Assembly (NCBI GenBank): GCA_010015675.1
Contig: ML977007.1
Location: 400,016 to 464,015, forward strand
Reading direction: 5' to 3'
Source of the DNA: Byssothecium circinans
Taxonomy: Eukaryota; Ascomycota; Dothideomycetes; Pleosporales; Massarinaceae
Length of the DNA stretch: 64,000 nucleotides
Every line of letters begins with the position of its first letter. Position 1 is the stretch's first letter. This document shows, piece by piece, positions 35,172 through 47,188 of this stretch. The position numbers and the translations under genes are program-made. Below the pieces are notes generated by a model that ran no database searches, had not been told where the DNA came from, and saw only the letters and a program-made list of their open reading frames with translations.

Positions 35172-37020
35172 GATGGACAAGCTGCGTGTAGCCTCTCTGG
35201 CAACAAATCTACCGGGTTGTGATACAAGCATGAGCTGCTCATGCTCATGTACGGGGGACTCTGCCATATTCAAGCTCGAAGATCCCCCCGTCACACTTAC
35301 TTTGACATGCATGAGCCTGAAATGGCAAGGAATCCGAAATACCATAAGGCGGGAGACAACGTAGAGAGGCAGGAGTGGCGGAAATTGGCGTCACAGGGCA
35401 GACACAAGAGACTTTCCATGGCCTTCCAAGCCTTCAAAGCTCCTACGCCGACGTCATGGAAATGGGTCAGGACGCTGAACTTGAGCTAGTGATGGTTTCC
35501 AACCTCACACTTTCGAAACGTACGTGCCCCGCAAGCGAAGTACGACAACAATCCCAGCACTCGACCTGAAAGTCAGCCGGACATGTCACTTCTACTGGTG
35601 CTGATTGTACTACAAATCTTGTCATGCGTAGGTGCATGCAAGGCTATGCTCGGAGAGGGAATACAGAACTCTGCGCGTAGAGATTGCTGAAAAGGTTCAC
35701 TAGTAAACCACAGTGTTTCGTCCACACGTTTTTGGCGACTGTCTCATGGCCCCCAGGTATCTTTTAACACAAAACGTACCCAAAGCCAGAATCGCTTGCA
35801 CCGTCCCTAAGACATGGCCGACATACCCACATCTAACCTCGTAGATCACCTTCCATCGACTCGATAGCACGATCCGATCGCACGATCCCATCCGCCTCCA
35901 TGCCCACCCCTCCAACCTCTTCTCCCAACGATCCCTCAGCTCCTCCCCATCCGAGTCAACACACTGTTACAGAAGGTACATACGAATAATGGAGTCAGAA
36001 AGGACAAGAATGCGATGGGCGAGACAGAACGACATTCACGCGACCGGGAATTGTACAGTGCAAGCTGGGGACGAGGCTGAGGACAGTACCGAAGGAGCCT
36101 GATTTGGGACGGGAAAGCTGGCAAATCTTGTCTAAAGGGGTGTCGGTACGCTTTTTGTGGCTTCAAGACAGAAGTCCGGAAGACTCAGGGCTACGTGAAG
36201 GATTGATTCAGGATGCAGCGCGCATCGTACCAAGGAGTCTACGGGACTGGCCTTGTGCTCTCCATTCCCGCGCCGTGTTTTATTCAAGGGCTGGGGGTGA
36301 TGCTATCGCGAGTTGAAGAACTCGGATAGAGGCTTTGCTCTATTTGTTCAGATTCCGGTCAGAGAATTTCTACAAACCACATGGCCGAGTGATTTAATAT
36401 TGAGAATCTTACTTATTGATCCTATTTTAAGTGCTCAAGCTGTATCATATATACTGTTTCCTCTTCTTACGGTGCTCTTTTCATAGTGTTGGTGTACTTA
36501 GCGTGATGATGTTTCGCAGAGACGTGGACATATTCCGTACTACATCAGGTAGCAGACACCGGCCCTCGAGGTTCCAGCATCTTCACATCACTTTGACAAC
36601 TCGAAACATATCATTTGAAGAGCGGCTACACGTTGCAAAGAAAATATTGGTTCTCGATCTAAGCATAGCAAAACGTTTGAACTAGCTTCATTTGTGGAAC
36701 TCCAGCAACGCTCGGTCTAAAGTATTGACTTCATTGTAACTGTTGTCTGCCAAAGATGCTCCCCGCAATACGCACCTAACCGCTAGATGGCATACACTCT
36801 TTCCTCACAAAGGTCTTACGCGTTCCCAAGCATCTCGGCACCAAGCTCGCATTCACACAGAGTGGAGTCCAGCAAGTACCTCTCCCTCACTCACCTTGTC
36901 TCGGACCGCTATCCTACATGTGATTGGCAGTCCCCTTCTCCAGAACTTCGGCAACCAAGGCCAAAGCATTGACCTATTCGAGACGAAGCGAACACGTGCC
37001 CTGACTAAGCATCCAGAGCC
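35172..37020. other. Gene-poor stretch
   Basis: Coding-like text at 35375-35569 (GVTGQTQETFHGLPSLQSSY...) may be a late exon of the 34649 gene. Otherwise nothing supported. Confidence 0.3.
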
Positions 37021-37026
37021 CCCAGG

Positions 37027-37034
37027 GTATAAAA
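37027..37034 (+). promoter_or_regulatory. TATA box (TATAAAAG)
   Basis: GGTATAAAAGGCC followed by a long C/T-rich leader. No convincing coding region begins within 400 bp downstream. Confidence 0.4.
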
Positions 37035-37933
37035 GGCCTGCCCACCCCCCTCCAACTCTCTTTTCTTTTCTTCATAGCGCAAACCTGTTCGGTGGGAGTG
37101 TAGGGTCTCCTTCTCTTCCCGTTTCTCCCTGTTCAGCTGCGCGGGCGCCTACACTGGTTAGCTCGAACTTTTCCATATTTTTGAAACCAGGTTTCCTCTC
37201 ACTGGGCTTGCTCATAGTTGAAACCACAGTGTCGCCAGTATTGCACTACCTCTGGCCGACGCGACCACTTTTCACTTTTTCATTGAGCTGTCTGGCTTTG
37301 CCGGTCACTTGAAGAAGAAGCCTTTCATTTCTATCCTCTACTGTGACTTGCCTCTGTTGCTGTGATGTTTTGCACGAGCCCCGCCCTCTGGAAGCTGCAT
37401 GTTTGGTGTTTTGTAGTTTGTTGTTGTGCGCGGCCCATCTCAAGTATAGAACTAATACGCGACGCTTGGAGCTCGATCGCGCATGCATCTCGCTGCGATT
37501 TATGCCCTTTCCCTGTATTGCCATGCTTCTTTGAGGCTTTTGAAAGGTTTGTGTCATACTGAGAAGTGTCAAATCGTGTCTTGCGGTTGCATGCGTGACG
37601 TGCAGATACAAAACCCGCTCAACGGGCCTCGGGCACGAGTGTGTGTGTTCATTGGGGCGTATGCCTTGAAGCTCCCTTTTGTTTACTTCATGGCATCCGA
37701 CTTTAGGAAAGCATTCGACTACTCTAACTACCTTGTATCCTGCGAAGCTACAGCTATACACGACTTCGTGACTGCTCCGCCATCTGTGGTACACTATGCG
37801 CTACGTTTGATCCGCCGTCGAGAGACGCCACACGCACAGGCGACTTTGCGCGGTGACATCAAAAACGACCAAAGAGCGCAGAACAGACATCGATTTCAGA
37901 CTCTAACGCGGAAGCATCGCCAATTCGCAGGAG

Positions 37934-38228
37934 TTGCGCGCTGGAGGACAATCGTGGTGGTCATCATCGAGCCCTTGCATTTCACGCCGCGTTGCCAACC
38001 GTGATGGGACAGTGCATGCTCCTCTAACAGCAGCCTACGAATGTGCGACCACTCCCTCCCTCACGATCCGGAACAAAAGTCAAGGTAAGTCCCATCTCAT
38101 TATCATACACGCGGTCGCCAGCATTGACGTTGCTAGGCACCGTCCTCGCCACCCCGCCCCGCTGGCTGGCAGATGGCCTGTATCCAGACGACCTCCCCGC
38201 GAAACACGATACCGCGAACGCAAAGTAA
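37934..38228 (+). CDS. Possible small two-exon hypothetical gene
   Basis: An open frame running to a GTAAGTCCC donor near 38083 joins, after a 50-60 bp intron (branch TTGAC, CTAG at about 38134-38137), to GTVLATPPRWLADGLYPDDL... ending in TAA at 38226. The junction ATTPSLTIRNKSQ|GTVLATPP is in phase 1. The start codon is not certain and no family is recognised. Confidence 0.3.
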
Positions 38229-39351
38229 TGCTGCTGTCATGTTTAATACAGCCCGCCGACTTTCGGTTCCGTCGTTTCCTCTCCCGACGAGTCGCCAGCT
38301 GGTTGACCAAAGCCGAATCAAATACAAAATACCACCCACTCCCGTGTCTGCCACCAACCTCCTTGCTAGAAGATGATGGAAGCAACAGGGCACAACTACG
38401 GGTTCTAAATCTCTATTGTACTTCCAAGGCGCATAGAGAGCGCCTTGAGATTGATGGCCCAGCTCATACTTGCGGCTGAGATCAATCACAATGGCGACGG
38501 GCATCACCAACAAGAGTAACGATACCTTCAAATGTTCCTTGTCACCCTGAACCGCATCAGGCCCAGAAACTGTTCCAAATTCTCTACCCATTTTGCTGAC
38601 TCCAAGCCGCAGCAACAGATACCACTTTGAGACTAGTACCGTTCAAGCCGCACCTTTCTATTTCATGACTCCGTCGAATACGTCGACCCACGCCGATATC
38701 CCCACACAATCACCGCCGTCTTGTCCGCACGATATAACATACTTCAGAAGGAGACAAGGGGAACTCGGACTGATAGAGATGGGATACCGTAAATACGTAC
38801 GTGGAGCAGAAGTAGCCTGATGTTGGGGAATATGTGCGAGGTTGAATACAATTAGAAGCCTAGCTTCTTCATGGCACTAGCAAATCATAACGAAGAAGGG
38901 TGCAAGACGTTGCATATACCTCCTTCGACGTAGGCAGCGAGCGGGATGGCCGGACAATATAAATGGAATCAACAAAGCTATGGAAGAGGTCTGAAAGCAT
39001 CTCTAAGTTGGTATGAGAGGTTGTCGAAGGCAGAATGCCTTAGACCGATGCAGTGTGCAAAACATAAATTCAACCGAGTTCGAAATTTTTAGAAAGATTT
39101 CACAGCAGAAATTGATACTGAATGAGCTTGAGTGAAGGTGACTTGGCTTACAGCACGGCCCCCCACTACCAGAACAAAACAATCCGCGCGACACATCTGC
39201 CTTCAACCAACAGCACACTACACACCTCTACATAACACTCCGTACCACTTCCAATGGATCATCAACATCCTCACCATTCCCTCTTCGTTAGTTTCTTTAC
39301 CTTGCACTTCTTCAGCTAGTCTCTGTACTAATCATTTCTTAGTTAATCAGC
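38229..39351. other. Gene-poor stretch
   Basis: No supported gene. A leader with a possible 5'-UTR intron (CTAAT...TTAG near 39330-39343) precedes the gene at 39352. Confidence 0.3.
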
Positions 39352-39648
39352 ATGGGAACTCGAACTTTCGGGCAACAAGACTGGCAAATGCGCTCCCTGG
39401 CCGAGATCGAGGCGGAGCGGAACGTTGTTCGAGGTCTTGTATGTTTGTATGATATGTTTTCATACCAGAAGGCTAACAAATCATAGCTTGCGGCGCGCAT
39501 CGCGATCCTGGAGCGGGCCCAATCTCCCGTCATGATCCAAACCATGGAGCGATATGTGCTGCGGGACCAACAAATTCTTCACGATCTGGACGTGGAGGAG
39601 CAGCACACCGTTGCGGCCCTCCATGTCCTTGGCCTTCCGTTGGTCTGA
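39352..39648 (+). CDS. Small hypothetical protein, intact paralogue of 41241
   Basis: Exons 39352..39438 and 39487..39648 with a 48-bp phase-0 intron (GTATGT, branch GCTAAC, CATAG); 82 aa. The protein is helical and charged: MRSLAEIEAERNVVRGL before the intron, ERYVLRDQQILHDLDVEEQ and the C-terminus ALHVLGLPLV after it, which suggests a coiled coil. A relative 1.9 kb downstream (41241) has the same intron length, intron position and second-exon length, so the model is mutually supported. Function unknown. Confidence 0.6.
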
Positions 39649-41240
39649 GTAAGTGGTTAATTTCCTTCACATTAGAACACATTTTGACGAGGTAGACAGT
39701 AAGGGAGAGCTGGCTTGGGAAGTGGCGGGATAGATAGCTTCGGAATCCGAAGACGGCGTTAATTTCAATACTCGGTCACGATTTCATGAAATAATTCCTT
39801 CCTTGAATGTGAAGCAAGTGCCTGAGCAACAAAAAGACAACCATAATCCTTATCGAAAATATTTTGACTGGCTTTGGAAACCCGTTGCCAACGGTAGCCA
39901 TTTCATTGTAACCTTCCTCGGCTCTCGAGTCTACCTTGTTCCAATGAACAATCCCCACCTCAACTGCAATGTGTACCACCATCCCCCGAATCCCCCAATT
40001 CAACAAATCCCGTAAGACAGTACCCTATGTCAACCCTGACTGCTCGTAGATCGCGGAGGATGGTGGTATTGGACGATATCGGCGGGAGGATCGAATGATC
40101 GGAGGGTTCTCGAGCAACGCCGTTATGGTAGATCGAGGAACGAGTGTTGTCGTAGATCGAGGATGGAGTGTTGTCGAACCTGCTTTGTAGCTCAAGTCAG
40201 CGGAAGCTTTCACTGGAATGGAACTGATGTGGGAACCAGACTTGCAAGGTCAAGAATGTTTGCCCTCGCCATATGCCTTTTTGATAATCTCGCGCGAAGC
40301 TGTGACTCCGGTGGCTGTTGTAGGAGATTCCTCCCTTCAGCCAGACTCAAATAGAATTTGAGGGCCGAAAGGAAGTGCTCTTTCTGAAACATGGAACAGT
40401 GCTGAGCATTCTGACTTTGAGTGTGGCCAACCCAGTGAGATTGCGTATGAATGAAGGCAGAGTGTTGCTACCTGCAGAGGCAAGCTTTCGAAATCTGTCG
40501 GGTGTGCCGTTGAAGCTCTGGCAACAGGAGAAAGAAGAACGAGATTCATCTTCACCGAGGCTGACGGACGGCGAGCCTCACAGTTGGCACCAGACTGACT
40601 ACATGTACTGCTCAGCTTTTGGCAATGTGATTAGTCCGAATCCAACGCACAGGAACAAGCTATTCCGATCCAGCTACGATTCCAAACCGCCATATTCTCC
40701 TCTAACGTGATCGCGACGCTCGAAGCCCAATGCAAGGCAACTGACAGTGTGTAGACTCGACGTCTCCTCGGCGGGAGGACAATTGGCTACCTAGCGAAGC
40801 TTGAACTCGGTCGGTCTCGTGCGGCAGTGAGGTCAAAGTGGTGCTTTCAATCGTCGCTTGGGCTGCGTGCGGGGTGTGGTTAGAGAGTGTTGGGCAAAGA
40901 AACTCGTCTTCACGCTGTTGCAAAGTGGCTTGTAGCGTAGAGCGAGACAAGATACCCAGCAGCGGAAATGCAGCTTCACTAGAGCCAGAAGGCTCGCAAA
41001 GACTATTTTCGGTTAGGCTTTCCTTTCAAATCCGAGCACGGTCCCACACTCTGAGATCAAAACTCTCTGCAGACCCTCCCCCTCGACTTGACCACCAACA
41101 CCCACATCAATCTTCCCGTGCGAGTACCACTCGCACCACCACCACCACCACCACAACCTCCTCCTCCTCCTCTTCGTTAGTACCACCAGCTTGTAGCGTC
41201 TATCCGAGAAGATACTAATACTTGCCAGAACGACACCACC
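39649..41240. other. Intergenic, no supported gene
   Basis: Short frames only. A CCA-rich run (ACCACCACC) at about 41140-41157 lies upstream of the pseudogene at 41241. Confidence 0.35.
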
Positions 41241-41501
41241 ATGAGGTCTCTTCATGAGATCGCGACGGACCAGCGTCGCCGCCGCCATCTCGTACAGTTT
41301 CCCATCATTTCTCTGCGGTATAAGGCTTACAAGATGTAGTTGCGGGGTCACTCCCACTCGCTGAGGCACGCCACGAACCCGTACGCGCGGGACATGTTGT
41401 TTGCCCTGCTCCGGTAACACCGTCGGGTCTTGCGGGAGCTCCACGCGGAGTACGGGCGCACTTTGCGTGCCCTCCAAGCTGCCGGCCGCCTCTTGGTTTA
41501 G
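41241..41501 (+). pseudogene. Paralogue of the 39352 gene with in-frame stop
   Basis: Exon 1 41241..41291 (MRSLHEIATDQRRRRHL), a 48-bp phase-0 intron 41292..41339 (GTACAG...TGTAG) and exon 2 41340..41501 of 54 codons, the same lengths as in the gene at 39352. Codon 26 of exon 2 is TAA (41415-41417), where the relative has a sense codon in LLR/VLRDQQ. After the stop the frame stays open to a TAG at the matching position (VLRELHAEYGRT... GRLLV), so only one lesion is visible. A true truncated protein of 42 aa is the alternative. Confidence 0.55.
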
Positions 41502-41958
41502 GTTTGTAACTCTGTAGCCTCAGTTCTATACACTTGCTGATCATGTAGTAGCCCACCGCGCCTCCGCTGCTGCCGTGCGCCGTCTTTTCGGGGCTGGGCC
41601 TGCGGGCCTTTCAAGTTTTTGGCGTTGGGGATGGGGTTCGGTCTGGGTAGCGGTTTTCTTTGGCCTTCGGGCAGTTCATGAATGAGACCTGTTTCTACGA
41701 TTTGATGTGCTAGTGACTATATGTGATGCTGTACTCCTGTGCAATCTAAGTTGTGACATTTGAGAAGGCAGTAAGGATGAATATTGAGCATTTTTGTGTG
41801 ATTTCAGCGTATATTGTGGGCGTTTGTAACGCTTGGCGCTAGGCCGTCGTAGTAGGGACGCACTTAGAGACCCTCACCACCAGCTCGTCTCTCCATAGCA
41901 GCATCATCACCATTACATCCTGCTATACCACAACTTCTTACCACTTCTTGCCACCATC

Positions 41959-42642
41959 ATGGCCTCTCAAGTTCCTTCCCAAATCCACACCGTCGACGAC
42001 CTCGAGAGCCTCGTTGGAGAGGGGACTCGCTGTCGAGTCTGCAGCCGCGTCTGGACGACCCAAAGCAGCGCCCCGAACAATTACTGTCGCGAGCACGACG
42101 AGTACAACCAGTCGGTGGAAGCCTTGATGGGCCGCGTATGCGTGGCCCTCCAGGACTCCTTCGCCGAGTTGCCGCAGGTCTGCCGATTGATGACCGCGCG
42201 ACGCGGTGATTTGACTCCTCATCGCAGATTGAGCCAGGACGAGAGGTGGCTCTGGGATCGGGTCCTAGGATTTAGAGCTTTGTGTCAGACGAGCCAGATG
42301 GTGCTCCACGATGTTCTCGGCTCCTTATTCTCGCAAGACGTCTTCGACATCTCCGAGATCAAAGAGATCACGTTCAGCCCCGGCCAAGACCTCTCTAACC
42401 ACAGTGTCTTTCTCCTCCGACGTCGCAACCAAGTCGTCTTCATCTTCGACCCGACCGGCGTGCAATTCGGTCCCGATTGGCCTGTACTCTGCCGCTTTGA
42501 TGAGTACAGGGATCGGATCAAGTCCGAAATCAAAGCGTTCCCGCTCGGTGACGCGTCCAGGAAGCTCGCCGGGTCCTCGACAGAAGCCGACATCCCTCCC
42601 CTCACTGCCCGCCAAGTTCTCGATCATATCAGAAACCTCTAA
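41959..42642 (+). CDS. Hypothetical protein with possible Cys/His site
   Basis: Single-exon frame of 227 aa with a strong context (CACCATCATGG). The N-terminus contains CRVCSRVW...YCREHDEY, which could bind zinc (C-x2-C...C-x2-H, residues about 26-50). The middle is helical (QDSFAELPQVC..., WLWDRVLGFRALCQTSQMV). A beta-rich segment follows (SVFLLRRRNQVVFIFDPTGV). No family recognised and no signal or membrane segment. It sits 0.5 kb from the small-paralogue pseudogene and shares the same style of leader (…CCACCATCATGG) as the gene at 46643. Confidence 0.6.
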   Translation: MASQVPSQIHTVDDLESLVGEGTRCRVCSRVWTTQSSAPNNYCREHDEYNQSVEALMGRVCVALQDSFAELPQVCRLMTARRGDLTPHRRLSQDERWLWDRVLGFRALCQTSQMVLHDVLGSLFSQDVFDISEIKEITFSPGQDLSNHSVFLLRRRNQVVFIFDPTGVQFGPDWPVLCRFDEYRDRIKSEIKAFPLGDASRKLAGSSTEADIPPLTARQVLDHIRNL

Positions 42643-43155
42643 GCAGCGCCTCAGGGCGCTCCCCCGCACCGGTACGTTACTGTCCGGGCCCATCTTGCCT
42701 GGGTAGGGGCCCTCGACGCCGAGTTCACGGTTCATCGTACCTGTCGGGGTCTAGTAGCCCGCGAGGGTGAAGCAAAGAGGAACTCTGGCAAGGAAGGTAA
42801 GTCTCCATGTGCTAGAAAATATGCTAACATTATATCAGAGTTACCGAAGATGCCTTGAGACAAGCCGCGAGACCCGGTGTCTTTCCACACGAATGCTCCT
42901 CACCGGCGCAGCCCAGAACACCCCAGGCAGTAATATACGAACCGCGACATTCGAAGTTGTTAGGAGTATCAAGGAAGAACACTGGTTGGAATGCTGGCGG
43001 ATAATATGAGTTGAGGGTGGTGAAAGAAAAGGATGCGGCGGAAATGTCGTTCGTCAGAAGCGTGATGGGATGAACCCCATGTCGCAGCACGAACAGTCAT
43101 TGGCCGCCCAAACAATTCCCCACGAGCGATCCACCCCCGAGAACCACCCCGAACG
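42643..43155. other. Intergenic with one splice-like unit
   Basis: A donor/acceptor pair (GGAAG|GTAAGT at about 42787 to TATATCAG at about 42838, branch GCTAAC) joins EAKRNSGKE to ELPKMP and a stop. Possibly the end of a small gene; its start was not found. Confidence 0.3.
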
Positions 43156-43763
43156 TCAACAGGTCAAAGTTTCATGGCGAAACGAATGGATACTATTGTA
43201 GGGGAGATGATTTTGAGGAGTGGAGTGTTGAAAGTGGGCGCATCGAAACACAATCCAGTACCGCTCTTTGGCGCATAAGTACGCGATTTTGAGAAGCGCA
43301 GGAGCAAGCAGGACAACCGCAGCGTGTATATAACAAATAGAAACTGTGCCCTCAGCACTAATATTCACGTTGATGGTTTTGCGTGCATTCATGAGCGGTC
43401 TGGGGGCAGACTTCAGCAAAAATAAAACCTGTCTCAAGTCGTCCCTATGAGAACAGCACTGTGCAAGAACTAATGACCAGGCCTCTTCTGCCATGCCCGT
43501 ACACCCGGTTAGCAGTTGAGCTTGGGCAGGTTGGAAGCGTTCGCAAGCATCGCGAGAGGGATTATGAGTTTCAACGATGTCGCTGCCGCGATGCAAGATA
43601 GGTCAACCCACAGCAATATCCCAAACACACCACGTCCGTCGCGAAGAGACAAACAACTCTCAGATACAAAGTTGCACCAGTATAATACTTTCCAACTATG
43701 ACCGGCAAAGCGGGTTATCCCAATCTTGCGACGTTGGTGCCGCTGTATCTCTATCATCCCCAC
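43156..43763 (-). pseudogene. Coding-like fragments of a membrane protein
   Basis: Two overlapping minus-strand frames. 43763..43509 encodes a hydrophobic stretch (GVFGILLWVDLSCIAAATSL and LIIPLAMLANASNLPKLNC) then stops. The frame 43596..43156 continues with TGMAEEAWSLVLAQCCSHR and ...YIHAAVVLLAPALLKIAYL.... A branch/acceptor-like CTGCTAACC...GGCAG lies at the change (about 43508-43483). Either a spliced gene whose donor I could not find or a frameshifted one. It may be the 3' part of the gene starting at 44719. Confidence 0.35.
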
Positions 43764-44160
43764 CCGGACGCTCCAGCGTTATTTCCCAGATCACGAAGCC
43801 ACCACATTTATCCTTCAGTGCGTGTGTTCCCGAATAGTCTGCATATTCAGGTGGATTCTCAGGACTGGGCTTGTGGTGCTACGGCGTCCCTTGTGGGAAG
43901 GCTTCACTAAGCCCTTGAAGGCTCGGAATGAGAACGTTATTCCGCCCTGTATATGCCAACCGTCTCCCAGGATGTAGTACATACCCCAAGAACTAATATC
44001 CCATCTTGATCGGTAATTTTGTGATACGTGGTGGAGGTGTAGGTGCTGTCTCCGGGATGAGCTCGATCGAAACGGTCGGAAAGGGGCCATCAACGGCGTG
44101 GGGGATAACCAAACGGTATCTGAGCTTGTAGATTAGACTCTGAAGAATCATCATACGCCG

Positions 44161-44719
44161 TTACCAAGCCCGCAACTGCTCTTGGGGTGACGTTATGAAC
44201 TTCGGAAGCTCGCAAGACCTTTCGTCAACTTCCTCGTCCTCCCCCAAGCGCAGTTGTAGGGATGTATACCCGCCTTTTTTGCCTGCATGCTCTTGTACCA
44301 TAACAAGCATTTGAAGACGCCGCAGGTTGTATGGAACGTTCGTGTGCGGCACTCTCGAGGATGAAGTGTCGATGGGCTTGCAGCGGGTCGGCGCCTTCGT
44401 AGAAGCTAGGCATGAATGTCGCATAGGAAAGTCGAACCGGAAATCGGTGCGCTGTGAATCTCTTCACCGAACAGAAGAGTTTCCAATTCAGGAAACGCGT
44501 CATGTTGGAAGATATGGCAGGTGTTGCGCACGCGTCGTGGTGTTCAAGTTTGGTGGTTTGCCCGGCTGTGCCTAAGGTACAAACGCTGCATGCACACCAA
44601 GTCCGCCGAACACAAAACGCCGCCATACACATCAGCATTCCCGAGCCAGAACAGCCCCCAGTCGTGTAGTCGATAGTATCATTGCAAATATTTGATGGGC
44701 AAGCGTCTGCCATTTTCAT
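44161..44719 (-). pseudogene. Cys-rich hypothetical gene with a frame change
   Basis: ATG at 44719 (or 44713) opens MADACPSNICNDTIDY..., a Cys-rich N-terminal part with MCMAAFCVRRTWCACSVCTL, then MTRFLNWKLFCSVKRFTAHR and FMPSFYEGADPLQAHRHFI. Near 44355-44365 protein-like text moves to another frame (NVPYNLRRLQMLVMVQEHAG..., ending in TAA at 44161). No intron fits between them. Text resumes at about 44153-44000 (LIYKLRYRLVIPHAVDGPFP...). The pattern is of a fungal membrane or Cys-rich protein broken by an indel; no family named. Confidence 0.4.
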
Positions 44720-46490
44720 AGCAGCTGTTCACTGGTGGATATACGGGTTGCGAGGCTTTGCAGGCGATTCAGGCCGCATTAGAGGTAGGCTACGAATGGA
44801 CAACTCCTTCTCACTGAGCTCCATATCCAGGGAGAGGTACTGCTCAGAAATCGCGGCACCTCTTATTCATTCCAGGTGACGAAATCGAGGATAGATGCCA
44901 GCGTTGATAACGCATTATGATCCGTTTTGAAGCCATGCATACATGTAGACTCCTTCTTTAGCACTTCAGACAGCGATTGTGAAACCTCATGCTGCTTGCG
45001 TTTCTGGAAAAGCATGCTGGCTCATCCGGTGCTCACTGCAAAGTGCATTCTTTGCAAACTTCGTAGAACCGGAAGTTTAGCGGTGAAAGCTTTTCTGCAG
45101 GACCACTCACTGGAGAGCTATAGAGAATGCAAACTGCTCTACCCAGAGGGCACCATCTGCCCTTGATGATTGAGTGATCATTTCTGCTTGCGTGATGCAT
45201 TTCTTGGTTCCTCGGAAGGTCATAATTGAGGTCCTCTCGTAGAAATGCGTGTGATGTAGAGGCGTGATTGAGAGATTCCCAAAATGCGCCTACATCTTCG
45301 GCGATGGGATGGCACCTCCAGTATAGCGAATGGTCCCTTGTACCTGCAGTACCATGCCCCCAAGAACAATAGCCCATCTGCAATCGCCTCAGGAGCATTG
45401 CAGCGTCATCCCACAGCCTCTGACGTCAATTAAACCCAGCCAAACGCGCCCAAGCGTGGCGAGGCGGTCGCGTAGCCACCCACGACAAAAACGAACCCCC
45501 ACCTAATTAAAGGTAGTATATATATTTTATATTTGAGTCGTACTTTTGGACAGTGCTAACAAGTCTGCAGGTTCCACTCGAATACGATGCGATACGAAAC
45601 GGTCGATTAGTCTAGCCAGTTCGTGGCCCGGTTTTTTTTTGGTGCTTTTTTGTTGTTTTATTGCCAAGGCCGGTGGGTAAAAGGCGTCGGTTCGAGACGT
45701 GAAACATGCACTAGTAAAGCGGTTGAGAAGGCATATTTTTTGCACCTTTTTGGTGCTGAGCGTACACAAGTGACGCGCATCTCATAGCCATCCCGAGGCT
45801 TTGGATTGGCTTTAGCTTAGATGATATGCATGCATTCTTTCTGCCACATGCGTCATGCAGCTGCCGAAAGGGTTTTCCTTTTCTTTTCCCAGGGCTTAAG
45901 CTGGCTTTCTCATTTGGTATGTGAGGAGCCGTTCGTCCCAGGTGTTTAAGGCCAAGCCATCCAACCACGAGCCCGAGTCTGTGCATCCTCGAGCATTGGA
46001 ATGATCCAACTAACGCAAGGTAACATGCATTCATGGCGGCGATGTGCGTGATACTGCTGCGACCCATTTCCCCATGCATCATGCTCGTCGGCTGCCACGT
46101 CTTCTTTCCTCAGCATTGGGAGCTGTCTAACCCCAAAGCAGACAGTTCCCAACGCCCACGTGTGGAGCTTCGACTATTGTCGAATGCCTAAATGACTGGT
46201 TCATCCAGGCAGAATTCTCTTTTCCTGCTGATCCGCCTTCCCCCAGACTCAAATAGGTAACGGCGTTCCCATCCGGCCTATTGTGCGATTTCCCTTCCCA
46301 ATCAAGAAGAATAGCTTGCCCGGCCACCTTTACCGCACAATGAAGGTACCCCTGACTCCAGCCTTATTTCGTGAGGCAACCTCGCAACGAGCAGTATTGT
46401 AACATGTTTAGGGTTAACATGAGCTGGCAGGCGTGGAGAGCCTGGAGTCTCCTATTGTGACCGAGGCTGCCTGATAGGAGGTGGAGGTAT
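44720..46490. other. Gene-poor stretch
   Basis: No supported gene. An AT-rich spot (TATATATATTTTATATTTG) lies at about 45518-45536. Confidence 0.35.
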
Positions 46491-46496
46491 ATAAGT
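46489..46496 (+). promoter_or_regulatory. TATA box (TATATAAG)
   Basis: GGTATATAAGTTGG lies about 150 bp before the ATG at 46643, with a C/T-rich, CAACCA-containing leader between. Confidence 0.5.
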
Positions 46497-46642
46497 TGGC
46501 ATCTTTTGCCCTTTAGAGACTCTTTCTCCTACAACACACTTTGAGCTCGATATCCGGACCACTACACACAAACACAACCAACTCTTACTCAAGATACTTC
46601 TATCTCTTTCAAATCACCACCGATATCATCATTCCAACCATC

Positions 46643-47188
46643 ATGTCGAACCCTCTCACTCTCCGCCTTCAGCAGATGGCCCTGGACGTCAGGCCAATCA
46701 TCGAGTTGTTGGCCAGGGAGAACGGTTCGACGGTCGTTGAAGCCACCCTCGAGGACATCCTGTTCTGGTTGCTGAAAGAATGCGGAAAAGAGCTGATGCG
46801 AGACGATCGAGTGAGTCATGACCCCACCCCGTTCAACCCGAGACTTTGCTAACATCTAGTCCAGAGCGACAGGTTCTTCAAACTGGTCGACCACATCGAG
46901 GCCTGGGCCTGGCTCTATCGCGGAGGCTTCAGATCGTGGAACCCGTCAACGGCTACGCCGGACCAAGGCAAAGCCTGCGAGTGGTGGCTACAGAACGTCC
47001 CGCAAGAGATAAGGCGTCCTTCCCTCTACGAGGGAGTCAACCTGTTTCTGGAACGACAGGGGGACGTCCTCAGAGGAACGGACGGGAGGCAGTGGCCGGG
47101 CATCTTCTTCCTGTTGCGGTGCATCAGGGAGTGGTTTGATGCGGCGAGGGCTGCCGGGATTCCGATTAAGGACGAGAGGGGGTACTAG
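46643..47188 (+). CDS. Small hypothetical protein, two exons
   Basis: Exons 46643..46810 and 46865..47188; the 54-bp intron (CGA|GTGAGT, branch GCTAAC, TCCAG) is phase 0. The nearer CTAG acceptor would shift the frame. Product 163 aa, soluble and helical: LQQMALDVRPIIELLARENG, ILFWLLKECGKELMRDDR, then RFFKLVDHIEAWAWLYRGGF, several Trp residues and an acidic/basic end (IPIKDERGY). No family recognised. The leader (CAACCATCATG) matches that of the 41959 gene, which suggests genuine expression. The downstream stretch is rich in GAGGAG. Confidence 0.6.

Noticed and set aside
36743..38004. Long forward frames of 173-189 codons
   Set aside because: Composition is not protein-like, they overlap an equally long antisense frame and a TATA box lies inside one of them.
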